The notes below the pieces were generated by a model. That model was not told where the DNA came from. It made no database searches and was given only the letters and a program-made list of their open reading frames with translations. From Brevibacterium senegalense (lineage in GTDB: Bacteria; Actinomycetota; Actinomycetes; Actinomycetales; Brevibacteriaceae), in NCBI RefSeq assembly GCF_000285835.1, contig NZ_HE978600.1:274196-338195 (forward strand): a DNA stretch of 64,000 bases, in the 5' to 3' direction. The first letter of the stretch is position 1; every line of letters begins with the position of its first letter. This document shows, piece by piece, positions 38,087-45,880 of the stretch. The translations under genes were made by a program, and so were the position numbers.

Positions 38087-38974
38087 ATGTCCTTCCACGA
38101 TCGTTACGGCTCCGATGTGCTCTCCGGGGGGCGGACGCACGCACGCCCCTCCCTCCCCCGCGTCCCCGCGCGGCCCGGCCTCGTCGTCGAGGTGGTGGAG
38201 ACCGGCTACGTGGGCGCGATCGTCCGCGTCGAGAAGGCCGCAGGCGGCTTCTCGATGGTCCTCGAGGACCGCCGGGGGACGCGCGTGTCGTTCCCCCTGG
38301 GTCCCGGGTACCTCATCGACGGGCGACCGTGCGAGCTGACCCGGCCGGGACCTCGGGCGCAGTCCCCCGCCGCAGGCGGCACCGCCGGCACAGCACCCGG
38401 GCGCACGGCCAGCGGTTCGCGCCGGGTGGCGGACGCACGGGCCCGGGTGGCCCGCGGATCCCGCATCTGGGTCGAGGGCAAGCACGACGCGGAGCTGGTC
38501 GAGCGGATCTGGGGCGACGACCTGCGGATCGAGGGCGTCGTCGTGGAACCGCTGGGCGGGCTCGACGACCTGCCGGACCGGATCGCGGAGTTCGGTCCGG
38601 ACGCGCAGCACCGGGTGGGCGTGCTGGCCGACCACATGGTGACCGGGACGAAGGAGTCGAAGCTGGCCCGCCGCGTCATGGACGACCCCGCGTGGAAGGG
38701 GAACGTCCGCGTGATCGGGCACCCGTACGTCGATGTGTGGCAGGCGGTGCGGCCCGCGGTCGTGGGCATCGAGGCCTGGCCCCGGGTCCCGCGCGGCGAG
38801 GACTGGAAGACGGGCGTCCTGCGGCGGATCGGCTGGGACCACGCCGACCACCGCGACGTCGCCCGCGCATGGGTGCGGATCCTGCGCTCGGTCACGACGA
38901 TCGCGGACGTGGAGCCGCAGCTGTCGGGGCGAGTGGAGGAGCTCATCGACTTCGTGACGGTCAACCGGCACTGA
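38087..38974 (+). CDS. DUF3097 protein with TOPRIM-like core
   Basis: 295 aa, an actinobacterial family of unknown function. After a variable linker (about 90-118, Pro/Gly-rich) come RIWVEGKHDAELVERIWGDDLRIEGVVVEPLGG and HRVGVLADHMVTGTKESKLARRV, which read like the glutamate and acidic motifs of a TOPRIM fold such as RNase M5. That fold assignment is mine, from motif spacing. It lies divergently from hrcA, a common neighbourhood for the family, and lacks a Shine-Dalgarno. Confidence 0.8.
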   Translation: MSFHDRYGSDVLSGGRTHARPSLPRVPARPGLVVEVVETGYVGAIVRVEKAAGGFSMVLEDRRGTRVSFPLGPGYLIDGRPCELTRPGPRAQSPAAGGTAGTAPGRTASGSRRVADARARVARGSRIWVEGKHDAELVERIWGDDLRIEGVVVEPLGGLDDLPDRIAEFGPDAQHRVGVLADHMVTGTKESKLARRVMDDPAWKGNVRVIGHPYVDVWQAVRPAVVGIEAWPRVPRGEDWKTGVLRRIGWDHADHRDVARAWVRILRSVTTIADVEPQLSGRVEELIDFVTVNRH

Positions 38975-39039
38975 CGCCCGCCGGCGAGGTCTGCGAGACT
39001 GGTCGCACACCCGCACCTCCCCACTCCGCAGGAGCCGCC

Positions 39040-39534
39040 GTGAGCGTTCCCCCTCCCCACACCGGACCCCACTCGCACCAGCCCGGACCCCACTCGCACC
39101 AGCCCGGTCCGCAGTCGCACGGTCAGCAGCCGTTCGGCGGGCCCGCGGCCCCGCCGCTGCGCGGACCGCACCCGGACGCCGCCTACGGGACCGGATCCGC
39201 ACAGTACTGGCGGTCGTCGCAGGACGACCGGTCGATGGCGGTGCTCACGCACATCGGCGCGCTCCTCATCAGCGCGGTCGTCCCGCTCATCATGTTCCTC
39301 CTCAAGAAGGACGAGTCCGCGTTCATCCGCGAGCAGTCGCGCCAGTCGCTCAACCTGCAGATCATGATCCTCATCGCGGGGTTCGTGTCCGGCCTGCTCA
39401 TGTTCGTGATCGTCGGCTTCATCCTGCTGCCGCTCGTCGTCATCGCCGCCTGGGTGTTCCAGATCATCGCGGCCGTCAAGGCCTACAACGGCGAGTGCTA
39501 CCGGATGCCCTTCACCTTCGACTTCGTCCGCTGA
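39040..39534 (+). CDS. DUF4870 membrane protein
   Basis: 164 aa. N-terminal 60 residues are Pro/His/Gln-rich, including GPHSHQP repeats; then SMAVLTHIGALLISAVVPLIMFLLKKDESAFIREQSRQSLNLQIM and two further membrane segments, the DUF4870 signature. Function unknown. GTG at 39040 with AGGAG 5 nt upstream. Convergent with hemW. Confidence 0.8.
   Translation: MSVPPPHTGPHSHQPGPHSHQPGPQSHGQQPFGGPAAPPLRGPHPDAAYGTGSAQYWRSSQDDRSMAVLTHIGALLISAVVPLIMFLLKKDESAFIREQSRQSLNLQIMILIAGFVSGLLMFVIVGFILLPLVVIAAWVFQIIAAVKAYNGECYRMPFTFDFVR
39064..39120 (+). repeat. 21-bp direct repeats, 2.7 copies, in the DUF4870 gene
   Basis: Two identical 21-bp units (39064-39084 and 39085-39105) and a diverged third (39106-39120) keep the reading frame and encode GPHSHQP. 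Confidence 0.85.
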
Positions 39535-39564
39535 GGCGACCGGGTGGCCTGAAGGAGACGGCCG

Positions 39565-40803
39565 TCAGTCCGTCTGGAGATGGTCGGACAGGGTCCGCAC
39601 GATGCCGTCGGCCAGGAGCCGGCCGGTCCGGGTGAGGTGGATCCGGCGGGTCCGGAGGGTCTCCGGTGCCAGCAGCCCGTCGGCCAGCATCCGCGCGATG
39701 TGCGGTCGTGCCCCGTCGGTCAGCCCGTCCAACGGATACGCCCCGTCGATGCGCACCGCCAGCATGAGGTCCTCGAGCGCCCGCGTGTGCGCGTCGAGCA
39801 CCTCGCGTCCCACGGACGGGGAGTCGCCGCCGTTCAGCCGGTCGGCCCAGGCCCGCGGGTGCTTCGCGTTCCACCAGCGGACGCCGCCCACGTGCGAGTG
39901 CGCCCCCGGTCCGTACCCCCACCAGTCGGCGTTGCGCCAGTAGGCGAGGTTGTGCCGGCAGCGCGTCTCCTCCGCGGTGGAGAAGTTGCTCACCTCGTAC
40001 CACGTGAGGCCGGCCTGCCGCAGCAGGTCGTCCGCCAGCTCGTACTTCTCAGCGAGATCGTCCTCGTCCGGCATGGGCAGCAGCCCGCGCCGCACCTGCG
40101 CGCCCATGCGGGTGCCCGGTTCGACGATGAGCGAGTAGGCGGACACGTGGTCCGGCTCCAGCTCGAGCACCGCCTCCAGACTGGTCCGCCAGTCCTCGAG
40201 CGACTCCCCCGGCGTGCCGTAGATGAGGTCGAGGCTCACGCCCAGGCCCACCGCGCGCGCGGCGGCGACGGCCGCCCCCACGCCGGCGGGGTCGTGGGTG
40301 CGGTCGAGAGTCCGCAGCACGTGCGGCACCGCGGACTGCATGCCGAAGGAGACGCGGGTGAAGCCCGCCTCCCCGAGGACGGCCAGCGAGTCCCGGGTGA
40401 CGCTGTCCGGGTTCGCCTCCGTCGTGACCTCCGCGCCGGGGGCCAGGCCGAACCCGTCCGTCAGGTCCTCCAGCACTCCGGCCAGGACAGGGGCGGGCAG
40501 CAGCGTGGGAGTGCCGCCGCCGAAGAAGACGGTGTCGAACGGGCGATCTGCCAGTGGCGAGTCCGCGAGCACCCGCTCCGACACCGCGATCTCGCGGGCC
40601 AACTGCTCGCGGTAGTCCTCGCGGTTCGCGCCGGGGCCCAGCTCGTCCGCCGTGTACGTGTTGAAGTCGCAGTAGCCGCAGCGCACCCGGCAGTAGGGCA
40701 CGTGCACGTAGGCGCTGAACGTGTCCGCGCCCGCGCGTCGCAGCGCGTCCTCCGGCAGTGCGCCGTCGAGCGGCGGGGCGTCCCCCTCCGGCTGGGCGGG
40801 CAC
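39565..40803 (-). CDS. hemW: heme chaperone HemW (HemN-like radical SAM)
   Basis: 412 aa. Radical-SAM cluster C38-x3-C42-x2-C45 (CRVRCGYC) and FFGGGTPTLL, SLDLIYGTPGESLEDW; this C-x3-C-x2-C form lacking HemN-specific residues is HemW, a heme-binding chaperone. GTG at 40803 lies 3 nt past the lepA stop. Coupled to lepA. Confidence 0.93.
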   Translation of the reverse strand: MPAQPEGDAPPLDGALPEDALRRAGADTFSAYVHVPYCRVRCGYCDFNTYTADELGPGANREDYREQLAREIAVSERVLADSPLADRPFDTVFFGGGTPTLLPAPVLAGVLEDLTDGFGLAPGAEVTTEANPDSVTRDSLAVLGEAGFTRVSFGMQSAVPHVLRTLDRTHDPAGVGAAVAAARAVGLGVSLDLIYGTPGESLEDWRTSLEAVLELEPDHVSAYSLIVEPGTRMGAQVRRGLLPMPDEDDLAEKYELADDLLRQAGLTWYEVSNFSTAEETRCRHNLAYWRNADWWGYGPGAHSHVGGVRWWNAKHPRAWADRLNGGDSPSVGREVLDAHTRALEDLMLAVRIDGAYPLDGLTDGARPHIARMLADGLLAPETLRTRRIHLTRTGRLLADGIVRTLSDHLQTD

Positions 40804-40805
40804 CG

Positions 40806-42671
40806 CTACTTCTTGTCCGACGAGGGTGCCTCGTCGGAGGACAGCGCGGCGATGAAGGCCTCCTGCGGCACCTCGACGTTGCCCACCATCTTCATGCGCT
40901 TCTTGCCGGCCTTCTGCTTCTCCAGCAGCTTGCGCTTGCGGCTGATGTCGCCGCCGTAGCACTTGGAGAGTACGTCCTTGCGGATCGCGCGGATGGTCTC
41001 GCGCGCGATGATGCGGGAGCCGATCGCGGCCTGGATGGGGACCTCGAACTGCTGACGCGGGATGAGCCCGCGCAGCTTCCCGGCCATCTGCACGCCGTAG
41101 CCATACGCCTTGTCCTTGTGGACGATCGCGGAGAATGCATCGACCTGGTCGCCGTGCAGCAGGATGTCGACCTTGACGAGCTCGGAGGTCGCCTCGCCGT
41201 CGTCCTGGTAGTCAAGAGATGCATATCCCTTCGTCCGGGACTTGAGCGCGTCGAAGAAGTCGAAGACGATCTCCGCCAGCGGCAGCCGGTAGCGCAGCTC
41301 GACGCGGTCCTCGGAGAGGTAGTCCATGCCCAGGAGGGACCCGCGCTTCGACTGGCACAGCTCCATGACGGCGCCCACGTAGTCGCTGGGGGTGAGGATG
41401 GTCCCGCGCACCATGGGCTCGTGGACCTCCTTGATCTTCCCCTCCGGGTACTCGGACGGATTCGTGACGATGTGCTCCGTCCCGTCCTCGGTGATGACCC
41501 GGTACACGACGGAGGGCGCGGTGGAGATGAGCGAGAGGTCGAACTCGCGCTCGAGCCGCTCGCGGACGATCTCCAGGTGGAGGAGGCCCAGGAAGCCGCA
41601 CCGGAAGCCGAAGCCCAGCGCGGTCGACGTCTCCGGCTCGTACGCGAGCGCCGCATCGTTGAGCTTCAGCTTGTCGAGCGCGTCCCGCAGCACGGGGTAG
41701 TCCGAGCCGTCGATGGGGAACAGGCCGGAGAACACCATGGGCTTGGGCTCCGAGTAGCCGGCGACGGGCGCGTCCGCGGGCTTCTGGGAGTTCGTGACGG
41801 TGTCGCCCACCTTCGATTGGCGCACGTCCTTGACGCCGGTGATGAGGTAGCCCACCTCGCCCACGCCCAGTCCCTTCGCGGCGACCGGCTCCGGGGACGA
41901 GACACCGATCTCCTGCAGCTCGTAGGACGTTCCGGTCGACATCATCGTGACCTTCTCGCGGTGCGAGAGCCGCCCGTCGACGACGCGGACGTAGGTGACG
42001 ACGCCGCGGTAGGTGTCGTAGACCGAGTCGAAGATCATGGCGCGCGAGGGAGCGTCCGCGTCGCCCACCGGGTGGTCGATCTCCTGGACGATGCGGTCGA
42101 GGACGCCCTCGACCCCCTCTCCGGTCTTGCCGGACACCCGCAGCACCTCGTCCGGTTCCGCGCCGATGAGGTTCGCCAGCTCCTCCGCGTACTTCTCCGG
42201 CTGCGCGGCGGGCAGGTCGATCTTGTTGAGGACGGGGATGATCGTGAGATCGTTCTCCATCGCCAGGTAGAGGTTGGCGAGCGTCTGCGCCTCGATGCCC
42301 TGGGCGGCGTCGACCAGCAGCAGGGCGCCCTCGCACGCGGCGAGCGAGCGGGAGACCTCGTACGTGAAGTCGACGTGGCCGGGCGTGTCGATCATGTTGA
42401 GCGCGTACGGGGTCCCGTCGACCTCCCACGGCATGCGGACGGCCTGCGACTTGATCGTGATGCCGCGCTCGCGCTCGATGTCCATCCGGTCCAGGTACTG
42501 CGCGCGCATGTCGCGCGGCTGGACGGCCCCGGTGATCTGCAGCATCCGGTCGGCGAGCGTCGACTTGCCGTGGTCGATGTGGGCGATGATGCAGAAGTTC
42601 CGGATCAGTTCCGGTGCGGTCGCCGCGACGTCGATCCGCTTCCGCGCGTCAGCGCTCACCTGAGGTGCCAT
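40806..42671 (-). CDS. lepA: elongation factor 4
   Basis: 621 aa ribosomal back-translocase/assembly GTPase. G1 [23 protein letters not shown], and the EF4-specific C-terminal domain ([23 protein letters not shown]). Standard length. ATG 42671. First gene of lepA-hemW. Confidence 0.97.
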   Translation of the reverse strand: MAPQVSADARKRIDVAATAPELIRNFCIIAHIDHGKSTLADRMLQITGAVQPRDMRAQYLDRMDIERERGITIKSQAVRMPWEVDGTPYALNMIDTPGHVDFTYEVSRSLAACEGALLLVDAAQGIEAQTLANLYLAMENDLTIIPVLNKIDLPAAQPEKYAEELANLIGAEPDEVLRVSGKTGEGVEGVLDRIVQEIDHPVGDADAPSRAMIFDSVYDTYRGVVTYVRVVDGRLSHREKVTMMSTGTSYELQEIGVSSPEPVAAKGLGVGEVGYLITGVKDVRQSKVGDTVTNSQKPADAPVAGYSEPKPMVFSGLFPIDGSDYPVLRDALDKLKLNDAALAYEPETSTALGFGFRCGFLGLLHLEIVRERLEREFDLSLISTAPSVVYRVITEDGTEHIVTNPSEYPEGKIKEVHEPMVRGTILTPSDYVGAVMELCQSKRGSLLGMDYLSEDRVELRYRLPLAEIVFDFFDALKSRTKGYASLDYQDDGEATSELVKVDILLHGDQVDAFSAIVHKDKAYGYGVQMAGKLRGLIPRQQFEVPIQAAIGSRIIARETIRAIRKDVLSKCYGGDISRKRKLLEKQKAGKKRMKMVGNVEVPQEAFIAALSSDEAPSSDKK

Positions 42672-42747
42672 GTGGTTCCCGAAGTCCTCTCATCAGTCTC
42701 AGAGGTGCATTCTCCCATGTTCCCCCCGCCACCGCGAACGCGCGCGC

Positions 42748-42753
42748 TACGCT
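42748..42753 (+). promoter_or_regulatory. -10 box, probable leaderless promoter of the EEP gene
   Basis: TACGCT, 6-nt spacer, ATG 42760, no ribosome site. Confidence 0.55.
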
Positions 42754-42759
42754 CGCATC

Positions 42760-43590
42760 ATGGCTCTGCTCCCGCCGCGCGGCCGCGCACTGTCCGTCAT
42801 GACCGCGAACCTCCGCTATCCGGCCCGGGACCGGCATCCCTGGGCGCAGCGCCTGCCCGCCTGGGTCGACCTCCTCACCCAGGAGACCCCGCACCTCGTG
42901 GGCACGCAGGAGGGGACGATCGAGCAGCTCGACGCCCTCGTCGCAGCGCTGCCGGAGCGCTACGCGTGGACGGGTGAGGGGCGGGCCGGCGGCGATGCCG
43001 GCGAGTTCACGGCGGTCCTCTTCGACGCGCAGCGCCTGGACGCCCGGGCCGTCGACGTCCGCTGGATCTCCGAGACGCCGGACGTGCCGGGATCCCGCTC
43101 GTGGGGGTCCTCGCACCCGCGCACGATCACGTCGGTGGATCTGCGCGACCGGGTGGGCGGGCACCTGCTGCGATTCATCAACGTCCACGTCGACCACCGG
43201 TCGGAGCGGGCGCGTCCGCACGCGGCGCGCATGCTGCGCGAGCTGGTGGTCCAGGCGGCGGCGGACGGCGCCCAGGCCGTCGTGACGGGGGACTTCAACG
43301 TCGACCAGGAGCACGACCTCCACCGCCTGCTCGTCTCCGACGGCCTCGTGTCCGACGCCGTCGACACCGCGCCCGAGGCCGGGGTCGCCGATGCGGACGT
43401 CGACACCTTCCACTTCTACCGGGGTGTGCGGCGCGGGGGACGTCGGATCGACTGGATCCTCCACACCCCGGGCCTGCGGACCCTTGCGGTCGCCCCCAAC
43501 ACCCGCGCACCCGGCGGTGTCTTCCCCAGCGACCACTTCCCTGTCCAGGCGCACCTCCAGTGGGCCGCGGACGTCCCCGGCGCCGAGTAG
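42760..43590 (+). CDS. endonuclease/exonuclease/phosphatase-fold protein
   Basis: 276 aa. MTANLRYPARD, the catalytic glutamate in GTQEG, GDFNVDQEHD and the terminal SDHFPVQA are the EEP (DNase I-like) signature. No signal peptide. Substrate (nucleic acid, phosphoinositide or sphingolipid) cannot be decided. Start at 42760 is favoured because the -10 box lies right before it; an upstream in-frame ATG at 42670 overlaps lepA on the other strand. Confidence 0.85.
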   Translation: MALLPPRGRALSVMTANLRYPARDRHPWAQRLPAWVDLLTQETPHLVGTQEGTIEQLDALVAALPERYAWTGEGRAGGDAGEFTAVLFDAQRLDARAVDVRWISETPDVPGSRSWGSSHPRTITSVDLRDRVGGHLLRFINVHVDHRSERARPHAARMLRELVVQAAADGAQAVVTGDFNVDQEHDLHRLLVSDGLVSDAVDTAPEAGVADADVDTFHFYRGVRRGGRRIDWILHTPGLRTLAVAPNTRAPGGVFPSDHFPVQAHLQWAADVPGAE

Positions 43591-43593
43591 GCT
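43588..43593 (+). promoter_or_regulatory. -10 box, probable leaderless promoter of the PemK-like gene
   Basis: TAGGCT, 7-nt spacer, ATG 43601. The hexamer overlaps the stop codon of the EEP gene. Confidence 0.5.
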
Positions 43594-43600
43594 TCGGAAC

Positions 43601-44314
43601 ATGGATTGGAAGCGTCTCGCCCAGAAGGCCGTCCGCTCCGGCGTGCGTCAGGGCATCAACCAGCTGCGCCGGTCCGGCAGGGACACGACGGCGCTCACCG
43701 TCGTCGACTCGCTGCTGCGGGAGAGCCCGCGCGCCGGACGGCCGGACCCTTCCCCCGCCCCGCCGCGGAACCGGCGGCAGGCGGAGCAGCCGTCGGAGGG
43801 CGCCCGGTCCGGGTCGCCACGGAAGGCACCCCGCGAGGATTTCGGGAAGGCCCGCAGCGCGTCGCGCCACAAGCCCTCACAGCGGTTCCCCAAGCGCCCC
43901 GACGGCGGGTACCCCGGCGACTACCGCGGGCCCATCCGTCCCGTCTACACGCCGGACCTGGACGGCGATGCGGATCCCGGCGAGATCGTCTGGGCGTGGG
44001 TGCCGTACGAGGAGGACCACTCGCAGGGCAAGGACCGCCCGGTCCTCATCATCGGCAGGGACGGGGCATGGCTGCTGGCCCTCATGCTCACGAGCAAGGA
44101 CAACGTCCCCGGCGGCGTGGGCGACGTGCGGGACGATGAGCACGGCACGCCCTACATCAACGTGGGCACCGGCGACTGGGACGCGCAGGGCCGTCCGTCG
44201 GAGATCCGGCTGGACCGGATCATCCGCATCGAGCCCACCGCTGTCCGGCGAGAGGGCGCGATCATGCCGATGGACCGCTTCTCGCGTATCGTCGCAGCGA
44301 TCGACGCGGGGTGA
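43601..44314 (+). CDS. PemK/MazF-like protein with basic N-terminal extension
   Basis: 237 aa. PemK-like domain from about 127 to the end (EIVWAWVPYEEDHSQGKDRPVLIIGRDG, the MazF-type beginning). The 126 residues before it are basic and disordered (Arg/Pro/Ser/Lys). No antitoxin gene is adjacent; orphan PemK proteins of this type are common in actinobacteria and may not be toxins. Its own leaderless-type promoter overlaps the stop of the preceding EEP gene. Confidence 0.78.
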   Translation: MDWKRLAQKAVRSGVRQGINQLRRSGRDTTALTVVDSLLRESPRAGRPDPSPAPPRNRRQAEQPSEGARSGSPRKAPREDFGKARSASRHKPSQRFPKRPDGGYPGDYRGPIRPVYTPDLDGDADPGEIVWAWVPYEEDHSQGKDRPVLIIGRDGAWLLALMLTSKDNVPGGVGDVRDDEHGTPYINVGTGDWDAQGRPSEIRLDRIIRIEPTAVRREGAIMPMDRFSRIVAAIDAG

Positions 44315-44367
44315 CGGACTCCGCGCCGGCACGCCGCCCTCGAGTGGAGCGCGCGGCGCGGATCCTG

Positions 44368-44373
44368 TAGGAT
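44368..44373 (+). promoter_or_regulatory. -10 box of rpsT
   Basis: TAGGAT, with a poor -35 (TGGAGC, 44345-44350) 17 bp upstream. Gives a leader of about 145 nt. Confidence 0.5.
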
Positions 44374-44383
44374 CGTCTGCTGT

Positions 44384-44442
44384 ACGTCCGCCGTGGTGAG
44401 TGTCTCATCGTTGGTCGGGCGGACGTCACCACCCACTGTGGT
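44384..44442 (+). promoter_or_regulatory. structured leader of rpsT with competing helices
   Basis: Three pairings are possible: 44384-44392 with 44418-44426 (9 bp); 44393-44399 with 44426-44432 (7 bp, which with the first would be an H-type pseudoknot, sharing one base); and 44428-44432 with 44438-44442 (5 bp). The segment 44426-44432 can thus choose between partners. The rest of the leader to 44525 shows no further strong structure. Confidence 0.5.
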
Positions 44443-44525
44443 CGGCCGGTGTTTCCCCGCTGGTCCGACGTCGACGGCGGGTGAGCCCTCACGACCATGC
44501 ATCACCGCACGAAAGAGTATCGACG

Positions 44526-44792
44526 TTGGCAAACATCAAGTCGCAGATCAAGCGCAACCTCACGAACGAGAAGGCGCGACTCCGCAACCGCGAGGTCCGC
44601 AGTGAGGTGAGGACCGCGATCCGCTCGCTGCGCGCGCAGATCGCAGCCGGCGACGCCGCTTCCGCACAGACCGCACTCCAGCACGCCTCGCGCAAGCTGG
44701 ACAAGGCCGTGTCGAAGGGCGTTCTGCACAAGAACAACGCAGCCAACCGCAAGTCGAGCCTGGCGAAGCAGGTCAACGCGCTGGACGTGTGA
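44526..44792 (+). CDS. rpsT: 30S ribosomal protein S20
   Basis: 88 aa, primary 16S rRNA-binding protein, [35 protein letters not shown] and the C-terminal [16 protein letters not shown]. Starts at TTG 44526, with GAAAGAG 8 nt upstream; TTG and the structured leader fit a tightly limited expression. Followed by a long terminator. Confidence 0.96.
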   Translation: MANIKSQIKRNLTNEKARLRNREVRSEVRTAIRSLRAQIAAGDAASAQTALQHASRKLDKAVSKGVLHKNNAANRKSSLAKQVNALDV

Positions 44793-44815
44793 TCCTGCAG
44801 ACCCGCTCACGCGGT

Positions 44816-44855
44816 CGGACGGGCCCGTTCCTCTGAGGAGGAGCGGGCCCGTCCG
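44816..44855. terminator. bidirectional terminator between rpsT and holA
   Basis: 18-bp stem (44816-44833 with 44838-44855, one G-T), loop TGAG, 23 nt after the rpsT stop and 23 nt after the holA stop on the other strand. No T-run on either side. Confidence 0.85.
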
Positions 44856-44878
44856 CATTCATCGGACGCGGGGTGGCA

Positions 44879-45868
44879 TCACCGCACGCGGGACAGCCGG
44901 CAGACGGTCGCCACGAGATGCTCGACCGCGTAGACGGGATCGCGTCCCCCGCCCTTGACGGCCTCGTCCGCCTGGGCCGCGGCCAGGATCGCCCGACCCA
45001 GCGCGACGGAATTCCACGCCCGCGATTCCCGCCGGGCGCGATCGACCTGCCACGGTGCCATGCCCAGCTCCGAGGCGAGTGAGCCGGAGGACCCGGACAG
45101 GCCCTCTATCTTCGCGAGGTTGCGCAGCTTCATCGCGACCGCGGCGACGACGGGGACGGGATCCGCACCCGTCGCCAGCGCGTGGCGCAGGAGGGAGAGC
45201 GCCTCCCCCGTCCGGCCTGCGGTGGCGGCGTCCGCGACCTTGAAACCGGTCGCTTCGATCCGGCCACCGTAGTAGGCGTCGACGACCGCCGCGTCGACGG
45301 TGCCGGTCGTGTCCGTCAGCAGCTGGCGGACCCCGGCATCCAGCTCCGAGAGGTCCGACCCCAATGCGTTCATGAGGGCGGCGAGTCCCTCCGGGGTGAG
45401 GGTCCGCTCTGCCCGTGCGAAGGCGTCCTTCGCGTACGCCGCGCGGTCCGCCTCGCTCTTGAGGACGCCCACGTCCACGGTGGGGGCGCCCGCCGCCGCG
45501 ATCGCCTTGAGCAGTTTCGCTCCCCGCTGCCCGCCCCGATGCTCGAGGACAACGACCATGTCCGGGTTGGGGTCCTCGACGTAGGCGAGGGCGTCCTTCA
45601 GGAAGTCATCGCTCATCGCGGCCAGATCGTCGACGAGGATGAGGCCGTGCGCGGAGAAGAGCGACGGCGCCGCCGCATTCACGAGGGCACCGGCTTCGTA
45701 GGAGGAAGCACTCAGGCGCACCGGCTCGACGTCCGGGTGCTTCCGCGTCACGGTCTGCATGATGCGGGTCCGTGCGTTGCGGATGAGCACGTCCTCTCCC
45801 CCGGACAGGAGGACCAGGGGTGCCGGTGCCGCGCGGTGCCACGCGATCGTCGTCTTCTTCGCTGCCAC
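44879..45868 (-). CDS. holA: DNA polymerase III subunit delta
   Basis: 329 aa clamp-loader subunit. VLLSGGEDVLIRNARTRI, LILVDDLAAM, and a helical C-terminal domain typical of the shorter actinobacterial HolA. GTG 45868; TAGTGT, which overlaps the comEC stop codon, ends 6 nt before it, so it may be leaderless. It lies 9 nt beyond comEC. Confidence 0.9.
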   Translation of the reverse strand: MAAKKTTIAWHRAAPAPLVLLSGGEDVLIRNARTRIMQTVTRKHPDVEPVRLSASSYEAGALVNAAAPSLFSAHGLILVDDLAAMSDDFLKDALAYVEDPNPDMVVVLEHRGGQRGAKLLKAIAAAGAPTVDVGVLKSEADRAAYAKDAFARAERTLTPEGLAALMNALGSDLSELDAGVRQLLTDTTGTVDAAVVDAYYGGRIEATGFKVADAATAGRTGEALSLLRHALATGADPVPVVAAVAMKLRNLAKIEGLSGSSGSLASELGMAPWQVDRARRESRAWNSVALGRAILAAAQADEAVKGGGRDPVYAVEHLVATVCRLSRVR

Positions 45869-45874
45869 GGGTCC

Positions 45875-45880
45875 ACACTA
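45875..45880 (-). promoter_or_regulatory. -10 box, probable leaderless promoter of holA
   Basis: TAGTGT, 6-nt spacer, GTG; the hexamer overlaps the comEC stop codon TAG. Confidence 0.45.
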
